Positions 14,976 through 24,127 are shown, counted from the stretch's first letter. The stretch is DNA of 64,000 bases from Chryseobacterium scophthalmum (GCF_900143185.1 NZ_FSRQ01000004.1:62001-126000); one strand, 5' to 3'. The notes: generated from the sequence alone by a model not told the origin. A program made the numbers and translations.

Positions 14976-17060
14976 TTAAGAAATCTTACTCCACTTATTT
15001 TTCCCTTTATAATTTTGGATATAATAATTTTTAATGATCTGATGATCAGTTCCTGATAAATGTGGATCTATTTCTAAGATTTTGTCGACCATTTTTTTTG
15101 TGGTTTTAATGATTGGAGCATCATTCACCAAATCCAGTCTTTTAAAATCAACGACACCGCTTTGCTGAGTTCCCAAAATATCACCTGGACCACGCAATTG
15201 CATATCGACCTCAGAAATTTTAAAACCATCATTGGTTTCCGTCATCGTTCTGATCCTTGTCCGGCTTTCTGCAGACATTTTATCCGAAGTCATCAAAATA
15301 CAGTAGCTCTGTTCGGCACCTCTTCCCACTCTTCCACGAAGTTGGTGAAGCTGAGAAAGACCAAATCTTTCAGCACTTTCAATTACCATAACTGAAGCAT
15401 TTGGAACATTTACACCAACTTCAATTACGGTTGTTGCGACCATAATTTGCGACTTTCCTGACGCAAAATAATTCATCGCGGCATCTTTTTCATCGGGTTT
15501 CATTTTACCGTGAAGCATCGTTACCTCATAATTCGAAAAGTTGTCCATAATATGCTCTAAACCTTCCATCAGATTTTTATAATCTAATGTTTCAGATTCT
15601 TCAATCAATGGATAAACAAAGTAGATCTGTCTGCCTTTTCGTATTTCTTCATGACAGAAATGATAAACATAAGTTCTGTCTTTTTCTCTTCGATGAGCGG
15701 TAATGATCGCTTTTCTCCCAACCGGCATTTCATCAATTACAGAAACATCGAGATCCGAATAAAAGCTCATTGCCAAAGTTCTAGGAATCGGAGTTGCGGT
15801 CATGACCAAAATATGAGGCGGAATTTTATTTTTAGCCCACAGTTTAGCTCTTTGAGCGACCCCAAATCGATGTTGCTCGTCGATAATTGCCAATCCAAGA
15901 TTTTTAAATTTCACTTTATCTTCCAAAACAGCATGAGTTCCTACCAAAATAGAAAGCTCACCATTTTCTAATTCATTGTGAATAACCTTTCTTGCGGAAG
16001 CTTTTACCGAACCCGTCAAAAGGCTGACTTTAATTTCTGTGTCTTTTAATAGATCTTTAATTCCGTTGTAATGTTGCTGTGCCAAAATTTCCGTTGGAGC
16101 CATCAGACAGCTCTGAAAACCATTGTCTAAGGCGATCAGCATTGTTAATAAAGCGACCATTGTTTTTCCTGAACCTACATCGCCCTGCAAAAGTCGGTTC
16201 ATTTGGATCGGCTTTTTCATATCCATTCGAATTTCCTTTAAAACTCTTTTTTGAGCTCCTGTAAGTTCAAAAGGAAGATGTTTTTCATAAAAACCGGTAA
16301 AATGATCACCGACGATCGGAAACGGATTTCCTACAGATTGTGTTTTATGATGAAGTTTTTTTAAAGCATATCCTAGCTGAAAGAAAAATGATTCTTCAAA
16401 CTTCAGTCGCTGATTCGCCTTTTCAAAATAATCTAAATTTTTTGGAAAATGAATGTTTAAAAAAGTCTGTTGCCTCGATAAAAACTTCATCGAACTCATT
16501 ATAGATTCCGGAAGATTTTCCTGAATAAGATTAGGAATCTCTTTGCAGATATTTCTCAGAATTACCTGAAAGAATTTTTGGTTTAAACCTCTTTTCGTCA
16601 GTTTTTCAGAACTGGGATAAATAGGTCTTAATCTGTTGTCTTTTTCTTTGTTCTCATCAAGTTCAATTTCCGGATGCGGCATCGAGAACTGATTGTTAAA
16701 AGCATTGATTTTCCCGAAAATAAAAACTTCGCGATTGACAGGAAGTTGTTCTTTCAGCCATTTCGAATACTGAAACCAAACCAAATCCATACTTCCGGTG
16801 TCATCATTGAATTTTGCGGTCAGTCTTTTTACTTTTCCGGTGAGGATCTCCTGCACATTCGAAATTTTTCCTTTCAGCTGAATTTCAAGATTGCTTTCCT
16901 GAAGTCCGTTTACTTTGTAAACTTTGTTTTTATCTAAATACCGGATCGGGTAGAAATTGAGAAGATCTTCCACAATAGAAATTCCCAACACATTTTTAAT
17001 GAGTTTGGCTCGTTCAGGACCGATTCCTTTTACATATTCTATAGGAGTTTCTAAAGTCAT
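14976..17060 (-). CDS. recG: ATP-dependent DNA helicase RecG
   Basis: A 694-aa superfamily 2 helicase that remodels stalled replication forks and Holliday junctions. An N-terminal wedge/OB domain (about residues 1-240) is followed by the helicase core: Walker A GDVGSGKT, Walker B DEQH, TATPIPRT (motif III), and C-terminal motifs ATTVIEVGVNVPNA and QLRGRVGRG. The start is placed at 17060 (MTLETPIEYVKGIG), because RecG proteins begin with this pattern and the in-frame upstream extension to 17156 runs through the terminator of the neighbouring gene. Confidence 0.95.
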   Translation of the reverse strand: MTLETPIEYVKGIGPERAKLIKNVLGISIVEDLLNFYPIRYLDKNKVYKVNGLQESNLEIQLKGKISNVQEILTGKVKRLTAKFNDDTGSMDLVWFQYSKWLKEQLPVNREVFIFGKINAFNNQFSMPHPEIELDENKEKDNRLRPIYPSSEKLTKRGLNQKFFQVILRNICKEIPNLIQENLPESIMSSMKFLSRQQTFLNIHFPKNLDYFEKANQRLKFEESFFFQLGYALKKLHHKTQSVGNPFPIVGDHFTGFYEKHLPFELTGAQKRVLKEIRMDMKKPIQMNRLLQGDVGSGKTMVALLTMLIALDNGFQSCLMAPTEILAQQHYNGIKDLLKDTEIKVSLLTGSVKASARKVIHNELENGELSILVGTHAVLEDKVKFKNLGLAIIDEQHRFGVAQRAKLWAKNKIPPHILVMTATPIPRTLAMSFYSDLDVSVIDEMPVGRKAIITAHRREKDRTYVYHFCHEEIRKGRQIYFVYPLIEESETLDYKNLMEGLEHIMDNFSNYEVTMLHGKMKPDEKDAAMNYFASGKSQIMVATTVIEVGVNVPNASVMVIESAERFGLSQLHQLRGRVGRGAEQSYCILMTSDKMSAESRTRIRTMTETNDGFKISEVDMQLRGPGDILGTQQSGVVDFKRLDLVNDAPIIKTTKKMVDKILEIDPHLSGTDHQIIKNYYIQNYKGKNKWSKIS

Positions 17061-17148
17061 TTTCAGGGGTTTCGAGATGTCTGTTTTGAGTTTTCTATCC
17101 GTGTTTGAATGAAAAAATAAAAGCTCGAATTTCGGTAAAATAAAAAAG

Positions 17149-17168
17149 ACTTCCAAAAAAATGGAAGC
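17149..17168 (-). terminator. Terminator after the thioredoxin gene
   Basis: On the minus strand CTTCCA pairs with TGGAAG around a T-rich loop, followed by a long T-run. It lies between the thioredoxin gene and recG. Confidence 0.6.
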
Positions 17169-17191
17169 CTTAATTATATGTTTTAAAACGA

Positions 17192-17725
17192 TTAATCTTT
17201 TATTTTAGATCTGAATTTCTTCTGATAATCTTCCCAATCTTGCTTGGTTTTTACTTTTTTGTATAAATCTTTCGATATAAAATCAAGATAAGGTTCTAAT
17301 TCTTTTGCAGATAATTCGCCTTGTAACATCGTGATGGGATTTCCTTTGTCATCAAGAAAAACCGTACTTGGAACTGCATTTACATTCATGAATTGCGTAA
17401 ATTCATGAAGTGAATTTCTTCCTTTCTTGTGGGAAGTATTGTCATTAGAAAATTTTCTTCCGAAGATTTCTATTGTTCGTTTGTCTTCTGCGTCAAATTT
17501 TACAGGGTAATAATTTTCATTTAAAAACTCATAAATTATGGGATTTCCATACGTTTTTTTATCCATGATTTTGCATGGGCCACACCAATCTGCATAAAAA
17601 TCGATGATGATTTTTTTAGGTTGTGTTTTCTGTGCATTTAATGCTTCTTCAATCGTCATCCATTTTACCTGCGCAAAACTGAAGCTGATAATGAAAAGAA
17701 AAAGTAGGGTGGATATTTTTTTCAT
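17192..17725 (-). CDS. Exported thioredoxin-like protein
   Basis: A 177-aa protein with a signal peptide (about 1-19, ending FSFAQ) and a thioredoxin fold with the redox motif WCGPC at residues 47-51. A cis-proline segment is visible in NAVPSTVFLDDKG. The domain arrangement (DUF255/thioredoxin_7-like, with an extra loop containing NDNTSHKKGRNSL) fits periplasmic thiol-disulfide proteins of Bacteroidota. It probably acts on periplasmic disulfides; partners are not apparent. It lies 28 bp downstream of the peptide transporter gene on the same strand. Confidence 0.9.
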   Translation of the reverse strand: MKKISTLLFLFIISFSFAQVKWMTIEEALNAQKTQPKKIIIDFYADWCGPCKIMDKKTYGNPIIYEFLNENYYPVKFDAEDKRTIEIFGRKFSNDNTSHKKGRNSLHEFTQFMNVNAVPSTVFLDDKGNPITMLQGELSAKELEPYLDFISKDLYKKVKTKQDWEDYQKKFRSKIKD

Positions 17726-17753
17726 GATTTGATGTTTAAATGAAAAGCAAACT

Positions 17754-19232
17754 CTATTTTACCTCCTGCATAAGCTTTTTAATGAATGGTGATATCAAAA
17801 TCAGTACCACACCGGCAATTAATGCATAAATAGCAAGCTGATAATAACCATCTGTATAAGACTGTAATTTAGATACTAAATCATTTCCTGTATTTGATTT
17901 TGAAATTTCAGCACCCAGTTTTCCTGCTGCTAACTGACCAAATGCACTTGCTAAAAACCAAAGCCCCATCATCATTCCGAATAATCTTTTTGGAGATAAT
18001 TTGGTAATGATCGACATTCCGATCGGGCCTAAACAAAGTTCTCCGATGGTTGTAATAAGATAAGCGAATGCAAAAACATTCAGTGAAGTAATTCCCTCTA
18101 CATTAGCAAAAAACTTGGTGTAATAAAATATATAAAATGAAGCAGAAAGGAATAAAAATCCGATTCCGAACTTGATTAATGTATTCGGTTCTAATTTTTT
18201 CTTAGCCAACCAAAGCCAAAGTAGCCCAATAATTGGACTTAAAATAATAACAAAAAGAGTATTTGAACTGTTGTTAACCACATTAGGATCCATATTAAAC
18301 CCTAATAAATTGTGATCTAAATTATCTTTGGCAAACAGAGATAAAGAACCTCCACTTTGCTCATAAATCGCATTGAATAAGAAATAGAAAAATATAAAAG
18401 CAAATGCTGCAATTAATTTTTTCTGAAGACCTGAAATTTTTAATCTGATTAATTCATAAATAAAATATCCTACAGCAACAGTTCCTATTGTGTACATGAA
18501 ATAATCTGTATAATCCGTATTTTTTACCATGATGAAAATCAACGGAATACTTAAAATAGAAAGTGCATAAACACCGATTTCTCTTATTTTTCTTTTTCCC
18601 GGTTCCATATTTATTAATGGAGAATTACCTATTGGACCTAAGTTTTTCTTGGTAAAAAGGAAAGTAAGTAATCCGATAACCATTACTACAGCTGCTGCAA
18701 GGAAGCATAAAGTCCAAGAATGGTATTTTCCTAAATAAATACAAAGAGCACCCCCTAAAAGTCCACCAATGTTAATTCCGGCATAGAACATTCCGTATCC
18801 TGCGTCTCTTCTCGGATCTTTTTCATCGTACAATTCTCCTACCATTGATGAAACATTGGGTTTGAAGAATCCTGTTCCGATAATGGAGAATGCAATTCCA
18901 TAATAAAATAAATCTTTTGGAGAAAAAGCAATCAATAAATTACCTAAAATCATGACAATTCCGCCGAAAAACAGTGATTTTTTAAACCCTAAAATTTTAT
19001 CGGCAAAAATACCGCCTATGAAGGTGAAAGCATATACAAAAGCCTGGATTGCACCATATTGAAGATTGGCTACATCATCTTTTAATAAAAGCTGATCTAC
19101 CATGAAAAACGTAAGAACACCCCTCATTCCGTAAAAACAGAATCTTTCCCACATCTCGACGGTAAAAAGTGTCCATAATTGTTTTGGGTATTTTCCTTTG
19201 AAATTTTGTATTTCTTCTAAAGTTTGGTTCAT
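17754..19232 (-). CDS. POT family peptide MFS transporter (copy 1)
   Basis: A 492-aa proton-coupled oligopeptide transporter with about 12-14 transmembrane helices. The helix-1 motif is EMWERFCFYGMRG and the PTR2 signature is FYAGINIGG. The ExxER proton-coupling motif is intact. Copy 1 differs from its two neighbours in ending with KKLMQEVK and in starting with a longer soluble N-terminus. It lies 38 bp after the DUF1016 gene on the same strand. Likely role: di- and tripeptide uptake across the inner membrane. Confidence 0.92.
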   Translation of the reverse strand: MNQTLEEIQNFKGKYPKQLWTLFTVEMWERFCFYGMRGVLTFFMVDQLLLKDDVANLQYGAIQAFVYAFTFIGGIFADKILGFKKSLFFGGIVMILGNLLIAFSPKDLFYYGIAFSIIGTGFFKPNVSSMVGELYDEKDPRRDAGYGMFYAGINIGGLLGGALCIYLGKYHSWTLCFLAAAVVMVIGLLTFLFTKKNLGPIGNSPLINMEPGKRKIREIGVYALSILSIPLIFIMVKNTDYTDYFMYTIGTVAVGYFIYELIRLKISGLQKKLIAAFAFIFFYFLFNAIYEQSGGSLSLFAKDNLDHNLLGFNMDPNVVNNSSNTLFVIILSPIIGLLWLWLAKKKLEPNTLIKFGIGFLFLSASFYIFYYTKFFANVEGITSLNVFAFAYLITTIGELCLGPIGMSIITKLSPKRLFGMMMGLWFLASAFGQLAAGKLGAEISKSNTGNDLVSKLQSYTDGYYQLAIYALIAGVVLILISPFIKKLMQEVK

Positions 19233-19270
19233 AATTAAGATAATTAGTAATATGTAATTTATGAAATTGT

Positions 19271-20266
19271 TTAAGATTGTTGTTTTTTGTCTTCCTGATC
19301 AAGCTCAAAACGAATTCTGTCTTGGTCAATAATTTGTTTTAATTCTTCTTCTTTCGGAAGGTACAATAAATATTTGCTTGCAAATAGATTGTTTTTGTCA
19401 TTTAAAACAGAATATTTTACAATAGTTTCGTCTTTTTCAGAACATAAAAGAATTCCGATAGTTGGATTGTCGTCTTCACCTCGTTTAAGATCATCATACA
19501 TTCTTACGTACATATCGATTTGACCGATGTCTTGATGTGAAAGTTCTCCTGTTTTTAAATCAATAATAACGAAGCATTTCAGAATATAATTATAGAAAAC
19601 TAAATCTATGTAAAAATCTGAAGTGTCTGTGGAGATATGTTGTTGCCTTGCTACGAAAGCGAAACCTTTTCCAAATTCTAAAAGAAACTTTTGGATATGA
19701 TCGATAATTCCGGTTTCAATTTCTTTTTCTGAAATTTTTTCGTCAGATTTTATCCCTAAAAACTCAAAAATATAAGGATCTTTTAAAACACTACGAATGG
19801 TTTCGTGTGAGGATTTTTTATGCTGTAAAACTCTTTCGTAAGCAAGAGAATTGATTTGTCTTTTTAAATCCCGATAGTTCCAGTTATTTTGGATTGATTC
19901 ATTAATATAATAATTCATTTTATCTGAATTATCTAACCTTATTAACAATCTATAATGTGTCCAGCTCAATTGTTGACGCAATGCGTCAACAATTGGGAAA
20001 GCCTGATAAAACTTTCGCATATTGGAAAGATTTGTATAATCAAAACCTTTCCCAAATTCTAAAGTAAGTTTTTTTGAAAGGTTTTTTAAAGTATATTTTC
20101 CGTATTCTGCCCTTTCTTTTCCTTTTTGTTCGTCTTCAACAATTAATTGTCCGATTTGCCAGTAAGTTAATAATAGAGTAGAATTCGCAATACGAAAAAC
20201 TTTTTCGCGCGATTGATTAATAATTTCCTTTATGGATTGAAACAAAGAATCTTCAGAAACTTCCAT
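19271..20266 (-). CDS. DUF1016 / YhcG-type PDDEXK nuclease domain protein
   Basis: A 331-aa protein with an N-terminal DUF1016 helical domain (about residues 10-155, including LTYWQIGQ and QLSWTHYRLLIR) and a C-terminal PD-(D/E)XK nuclease domain (about 160-320). The catalytic pattern is visible as Asp221 (YIDLVFYN) and Asp236-x-Lys238 (VIIDLKTG). Homologues of E. coli YhcG are suspected DNA nucleases, often on mobile or defence-linked loci, but the role is unsettled. It sits between two peptide-transporter genes to which it has no functional link. A perfect 29-bp palindrome lies within its coding sequence at residues 91-100. Confidence 0.9.
   Translation of the reverse strand: MEVSEDSLFQSIKEIINQSREKVFRIANSTLLLTYWQIGQLIVEDEQKGKERAEYGKYTLKNLSKKLTLEFGKGFDYTNLSNMRKFYQAFPIVDALRQQLSWTHYRLLIRLDNSDKMNYYINESIQNNWNYRDLKRQINSLAYERVLQHKKSSHETIRSVLKDPYIFEFLGIKSDEKISEKEIETGIIDHIQKFLLEFGKGFAFVARQQHISTDTSDFYIDLVFYNYILKCFVIIDLKTGELSHQDIGQIDMYVRMYDDLKRGEDDNPTIGILLCSEKDETIVKYSVLNDKNNLFASKYLLYLPKEEELKQIIDQDRIRFELDQEDKKQQS
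19967..19995. repeat. Perfect 29-bp palindrome inside the DUF1016 gene
   Basis: Arms CAATTGTTGACGCA (19967-19980) and TGCGTCAACAATTG (19982-19995) are perfect reverse complements around a single A. It encodes the conserved PIVDALRQQL segment, so it lies in frame within a family-typical region rather than in an obvious insertion. Confidence 0.95.
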
Positions 20267-20282
20267 CTTACGAATGTAAAAA

Positions 20283-20307
20283 AAACCTCTGAAAAAATCA
20301 GAGGTTT
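20283..20307 (-). terminator. Terminator after POT transporter copy 2
   Basis: Minus strand AACCTCTGA pairs with TCAGAGGTT around a T-rich loop and is followed by eight T. Confidence 0.75.
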
Positions 20308-20329
20308 AGATATTATTTTTAAATACTTT

Positions 20330-21724
20330 TTATTTTACGCCATGCATCATTTTGCTGATGAATTTGCTTAGTAAAAGAAGCAATAATCCACAAGCAATCA
20401 CAAATCCTGAAATGTATGTGAATACTTGTCCTGCTCCCAAAGTTTCTACAATAGAAGCTAAGAATCCTCCGATGAAGTTAGCGATTGATGAAGCCAACAT
20501 CCAAACTGCCATCAAGATTGAAGCTAATTTTGGTGGAGATAGTTTTGTAACAACCGATAAACCTACCGGTGAAAGACAAAGTTCACCAATTGTGTGTAGT
20601 AAATAGGTCATAATCAACCACATAATTCCTGCTTTGTTTGCGATGTCAGCAATGTCCCCGTTAGAATTTCTCTCTGCAACAGCTCCAAGCATAAACCAGA
20701 AACCAAGTCCTAAGATAATCATACCAACACCCATTTTTACAGGAGTAGAAAGTTTTTTACCTAATTTAGAACTCCAGAATATTGCAAATAATGGTGCTAA
20801 TGTTACAATGAAAATAGGGTTAACCGACTGAAACCAAGATGTTGGGATTTCAAATCCGAAAACAGTTCTGTTGATAAATTTATCTGTATATAAAGATAAA
20901 GACGATCCAGCCTGTTCGAAACCAGCCCAAAAGAATACTGCAAATAAGAATAAAATAAAGATTACTGTAATTCTTTGTCCTTCTTCAGGTTTAGTTAAAG
21001 GTTTTCCTGTTACTGGGTTGATAGATTGCCCTTCAGTAGTTGCTTTGTCTTCAGTTCCTGTTGTTTTTACAGGTTTTGTACCTAAATCTCCCAAATATTT
21101 TTGAGCAAAAATATTAAATACAACCTGACCTAAAAACATTCCGATACCCGCTGTAAGGAAACCGTATCTATATCCATAAGCAATAGAACCGTCTGAATTG
21201 GTTGTTGCAAAAAGATTATCTGTAAAATATCCGATAATGAAAGGTGCAATTAAAGCTCCCAAGTTAATTCCCATGTAGAAAATAGAGAATGCAGAATCTC
21301 TTCTGTCGTCCCCATCTGGATAAAGACCTCCCACTAAAGTCGAAATGTTAGGTTTAAAGAAACCATTTCCGATGATCAGTAAGGCCAAACCAATGTAAAG
21401 CCCGGTTGTAGAATTCATTCCGAATAAAACAAACTGCCCAATCATCATGGTGATACCACCGATTGTAATTGCTAAACGTTTTCCTAAAAATTTATCGGCA
21501 AGCCAACCTCCGATAAGCGGTGTAAAATAAACAAGACCGGTGAAGTAACCATATAATAAGGTTGCATTCTGCTCGTCCATTCCTAATCCTCCTTCAATTA
21601 ATTTCTTAGTTAAATAAAGGATCAAAATTGCACGCATTCCGTAATAAGAAAAACGCTCCCACATCTCGGTGAAGAACAAAAGGTACAAGCCTTTAGGATG
21701 TCCTTTCTTCTGTACTGTATCCAT
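20330..21724 (-). CDS. POT family peptide MFS transporter (copy 2)
   Basis: A 464-aa proton-coupled peptide transporter. Helix-1 motif FTEMWERFSYYGMRA, PTR2 signature FYMGINLGA and the family ending SKFISKMMHGVK are visible. The central cytoplasmic loop contains a hydrophilic stretch around TTGTEDKATTEGQ (about residues 220-245), the usual position of the hinge between the two six-helix bundles. It has its own promoter and terminator, so it is transcribed independently of the copies on either side. Likely a di/tripeptide importer. Confidence 0.93.
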   Translation of the reverse strand: MDTVQKKGHPKGLYLLFFTEMWERFSYYGMRAILILYLTKKLIEGGLGMDEQNATLLYGYFTGLVYFTPLIGGWLADKFLGKRLAITIGGITMMIGQFVLFGMNSTTGLYIGLALLIIGNGFFKPNISTLVGGLYPDGDDRRDSAFSIFYMGINLGALIAPFIIGYFTDNLFATTNSDGSIAYGYRYGFLTAGIGMFLGQVVFNIFAQKYLGDLGTKPVKTTGTEDKATTEGQSINPVTGKPLTKPEEGQRITVIFILFLFAVFFWAGFEQAGSSLSLYTDKFINRTVFGFEIPTSWFQSVNPIFIVTLAPLFAIFWSSKLGKKLSTPVKMGVGMIILGLGFWFMLGAVAERNSNGDIADIANKAGIMWLIMTYLLHTIGELCLSPVGLSVVTKLSPPKLASILMAVWMLASSIANFIGGFLASIVETLGAGQVFTYISGFVIACGLLLLLLSKFISKMMHGVK

Positions 21725-21754
21725 ATTTGATTGTTAAATTTCTGTTAAGACCCA

Positions 21755-21784
21755 CAAATATAGTTTTTTTTGGGTTTTTGGCAA
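21755..21784 (-). promoter_or_regulatory. Promoter of POT transporter copy 2
   Basis: On the minus strand a TTG (21782-21784) lies 19 bp before TATATTTG (21755-21762). The start codon is at 21724. Confidence 0.6.
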
Positions 21785-21811
21785 GGTTTTATTTCGTTTT
21801 TAAAATAAAAA

Positions 21812-21833
21812 AGCCGCAGAATCATCTACGGCT
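21812..21833 (-). terminator. Terminator after POT transporter copy 3
   Basis: Minus strand AGCCG-TAGA/TCTGCGGCT hairpin (one internal mismatch) followed by CTTTTTTA. Confidence 0.65.
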
Positions 21834-21855
21834 GTTTATTTCGAATTTCAGGAGG

Positions 21856-23508
21856 TTAATTTACACCCTTTTCTTTCATGATTTTATTAAGCCTTTTTAA
21901 TATTGAAAGCCCCAGTAAAGTCGCTAGAAGCAACAATCCAAAATTTACAATGAAGAAATTAGCTTTATTGTCATAATCGTACCAGAAGCTCGCTAAAACT
22001 CCGGAAAGTTTGTTTCCGATTGATGTTGAAAGGAAGAAACCACCCATCATCAAAGCTGTTAATCTTGGTGGTGAAAGTTTTGAAACCAAAGATAATCCCA
22101 TTGGCGACAAACAAAGTTCTCCTACAGTGATTACTCCATACGCTGCAACCAGCCATAAAGCTGATACTTTTACTAAACCGTTTTGTCCGGCATAAACAGC
22201 TCCAACCATTACTAAACATGATAGTGCGGAGATAAACAATCCTAAAACAATTTTTGAAGGAGTACTCGGTTCTTTCCCTTTTCTTCGAAGCATCATAAAA
22301 AATGCAACGACAACTGGAGTCAATAGAATTACCCAACCTGGATTAATCGACTGGAATAATTCTGTGTTGTAAAGATTTACCGTTTGTGAAGGATTGGCTT
22401 CCAATTTTGCTTTGTCTGCGTCAGAAACATTTCTGAAATAAATATCTTTTCCTTGCTCTTTTAAAGCTTTGCCATTTTCATCTTTTTTTACCTGATATTG
22501 ATCATCGTAGACAGAAACTTCTTTATCCAGATAATCTTTTTTATCAACCAAGAAAATTGATTCTAAAGGTTTTTCTACAGCTGCAGGAACGGTTCTTTCA
22601 GTATAATAATTTGCCCAACGTGTTAAAGCGGTTCCGTTTTGTTTGAAAACTGCCCAAAACATTAAGCTTACCGCAAAAATTGCCAATAATGCTCCGATTG
22701 GTTTTTTGTCTTCCGCATTTGCCTTTACATAAAGCATTACATAAAAATAAATTACCGGAATACAAGCGAAAATAAATGCATCTGTACTGTCACTTCCAAA
22801 AATATTATTTGGGATAAACCATCCGACAAGTCCGAAAATTACTGCAGGTAAAAATACTTTTACCAAAACATCAGAAATTTTGGTGTCTCCTTCTTGTGCA
22901 GGTTTCAAAACATTTGCCTGAAGAATATGCTGTCTTCCGATGGTGAAAACCAAAAGTCCTACAAACATTCCGACTCCCGCGGTCATAAATGCGGGTCCCC
23001 ATCCGTATTTGTTACGCATGAAAGCAGCAATAATATTACAGACAAAAGCTCCAATGTTGATTCCCATGTAGAAAATATTGTATCCTGCATCTTTATTCGC
23101 TTTATAAGGTTCTTCGTTGTATAAATTTCCTAACAATGTAGAAATACTAGGTTTAAAAAATCCGTTTCCAATGATAATTAAAGCTAATGAAGCATAAAAT
23201 AAAGGTAATTCTTTAAAAAAACCAATTCCGAGATAACCCAGTCCCATCAAGAATCCGCCAATGTAGATTGCTTTGATGTATCCTAAAACTCTGTCGGCTA
23301 AAAATCCACCTAAAAATGGTGTCAAGTAAGTTAATGCGATAAAAGTTCCGAAAATATCATCAGCGCTTTTATCATCAAAAGCCAATCCACCTTTTTCACT
23401 GTCGATCATGTACAGCACAAAAATTCCGAGGATTAAATAATAGCCGAAACGCTCCCACATTTCTGTGAAAAATAGATAGGGAAGCCCTTTAGGATGTTTG
23501 GTTTTCAT
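21856..23508 (-). CDS. POT family peptide MFS transporter (copy 3, with large loop insertion)
   Basis: A 550-aa proton-coupled peptide transporter, longer than its two neighbours. Motifs FTEMWERFGYYLI and FYMGINIGA are intact. The extra length is a charged, Lys/Asp-rich insertion of about 80 residues (around residues 305-385, containing LVDKKDYLDKEVSVYDD) between helices, likely on the periplasmic side. The start at 23508 (MKTKHPKGLPYLF) is chosen because it aligns with the other copies; the in-frame extension to 23553 overlaps the promoter. A -7 element TATATTTG lies at 23531-23538 on the minus strand. Confidence 0.92.
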   Translation of the reverse strand: MKTKHPKGLPYLFFTEMWERFGYYLILGIFVLYMIDSEKGGLAFDDKSADDIFGTFIALTYLTPFLGGFLADRVLGYIKAIYIGGFLMGLGYLGIGFFKELPLFYASLALIIIGNGFFKPSISTLLGNLYNEEPYKANKDAGYNIFYMGINIGAFVCNIIAAFMRNKYGWGPAFMTAGVGMFVGLLVFTIGRQHILQANVLKPAQEGDTKISDVLVKVFLPAVIFGLVGWFIPNNIFGSDSTDAFIFACIPVIYFYVMLYVKANAEDKKPIGALLAIFAVSLMFWAVFKQNGTALTRWANYYTERTVPAAVEKPLESIFLVDKKDYLDKEVSVYDDQYQVKKDENGKALKEQGKDIYFRNVSDADKAKLEANPSQTVNLYNTELFQSINPGWVILLTPVVVAFFMMLRRKGKEPSTPSKIVLGLFISALSCLVMVGAVYAGQNGLVKVSALWLVAAYGVITVGELCLSPMGLSLVSKLSPPRLTALMMGGFFLSTSIGNKLSGVLASFWYDYDNKANFFIVNFGLLLLATLLGLSILKRLNKIMKEKGVN

Positions 23509-23530
23509 GTATAAGATTTTTACAATTTCA

Positions 23531-23538
23531 CAAATATA
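23531..23538 (-). promoter_or_regulatory. -7 element for POT transporter copy 3
   Basis: TATATTTG on the minus strand, 22 bp before the start codon at 23508. No good -33 element at the usual distance. Confidence 0.4.
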
Positions 23539-23594
23539 AAATTTTAAAAACAATATTTGAATTTTATTAACTTTGAGTAAAATAAAAACGAATT

Positions 23595-23840
23595 ATGAAT
23601 ACAATATTTCATTTATCCTCTGCCGACGAAATTAATGAAGATTTGATAAAAAGTATAAAAGCTGCATATAAAAAGAAACCTATTTCTATAACAATTGAAG
23701 AGGATGTATATATTCCTGAATGGCAAAAAGAAGAGGTAAGAAGAAGAGCGCAATATGCAAAAGAAAATCCTGAATCACTTCTTGATTTTGATGATTTTAT
23801 AGAAAGTTTTGAGAAAAAACTATTGAATGAAAAAAGCTAA
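23595..23840 (+). CDS. Antitoxin of a ParE/RelE-type toxin-antitoxin pair
   Basis: An 81-aa acidic protein that resembles the short antitoxins paired with ParE/RelE toxins in Bacteroidota. The N-terminal half is predicted alpha/beta (SITIEEDVYIPEWQKEEV) and the C-terminal half (PESLLDFDDFIESFEKKL) is an acidic helix suited to wrapping the toxin. Its stop codon overlaps the toxin start by 14 nt, the usual arrangement. A -7-like TAACTTTG is at 23568-23575. The antitoxin frame is intact although the toxin is broken. Confidence 0.75.
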   Translation: MNTIFHLSSADEINEDLIKSIKAAYKKKPISITIEEDVYIPEWQKEEVRRRAQYAKENPESLLDFDDFIESFEKKLLNEKS

Positions 23841-24127
23841 AGTCGTTATTACCCAGAATGCTGATTTTGATTTAAAGGAGATTGCCGATTGGTATAACAC
23901 AAAAGATAAAAAGCTAATTTGGGTATTCTTAAAAGATTTCAAAGAAAAAGTAAAATACATTTCAGTAAATCCTTTAGCCTGTGAAGTTAGATATGAAAAT
24001 TTTAGAATATTTAAGAAAATTTCCCTTTGGCATTCATTATTTCTACAACGAACACAAAAATTTAATTGAAATATATTCTGTTTTTCATACTTCGAGAAAC
24101 CCTGAACAGTGGAAAGAGAGAAAATAA
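23827..24127 (+). pseudogene. Frameshifted ParE/RelE-type toxin
   Basis: The first frame (from ATG 23827) gives a typical ParE start: ITQNADFDLKEIADWYN, then FKEKVKYISVNPLACEVRYENFR. From about 24005 this frame becomes nonsense (FKKISLWHSLF) and stops at 24069. The expected C-terminus continues in another frame: LRKFPFGIHYFYNEHKN, IEIYSVFHTSRNPEQW, stop at 24125-24127. The shift maps to the AT-rich tract near 24005-24015 and is explained by loss of 2 nt or gain of 1 nt. The ParE fold needs both halves, so the encoded toxin should be inactive unless the shift is a sequencing error or is bypassed. Confidence 0.8.

Noticed and set aside
15651..15971. A 106-aa open frame antisense to recG
   Set aside because: It overlaps conserved RecG motifs on the other strand and has no promoter, domain or family signature.
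17061..17156. A longer N-terminus for RecG
   Set aside because: The extension is not conserved-looking, runs across the terminator of the neighbouring gene, and RecG typically starts with the METP/YVKGIG block.
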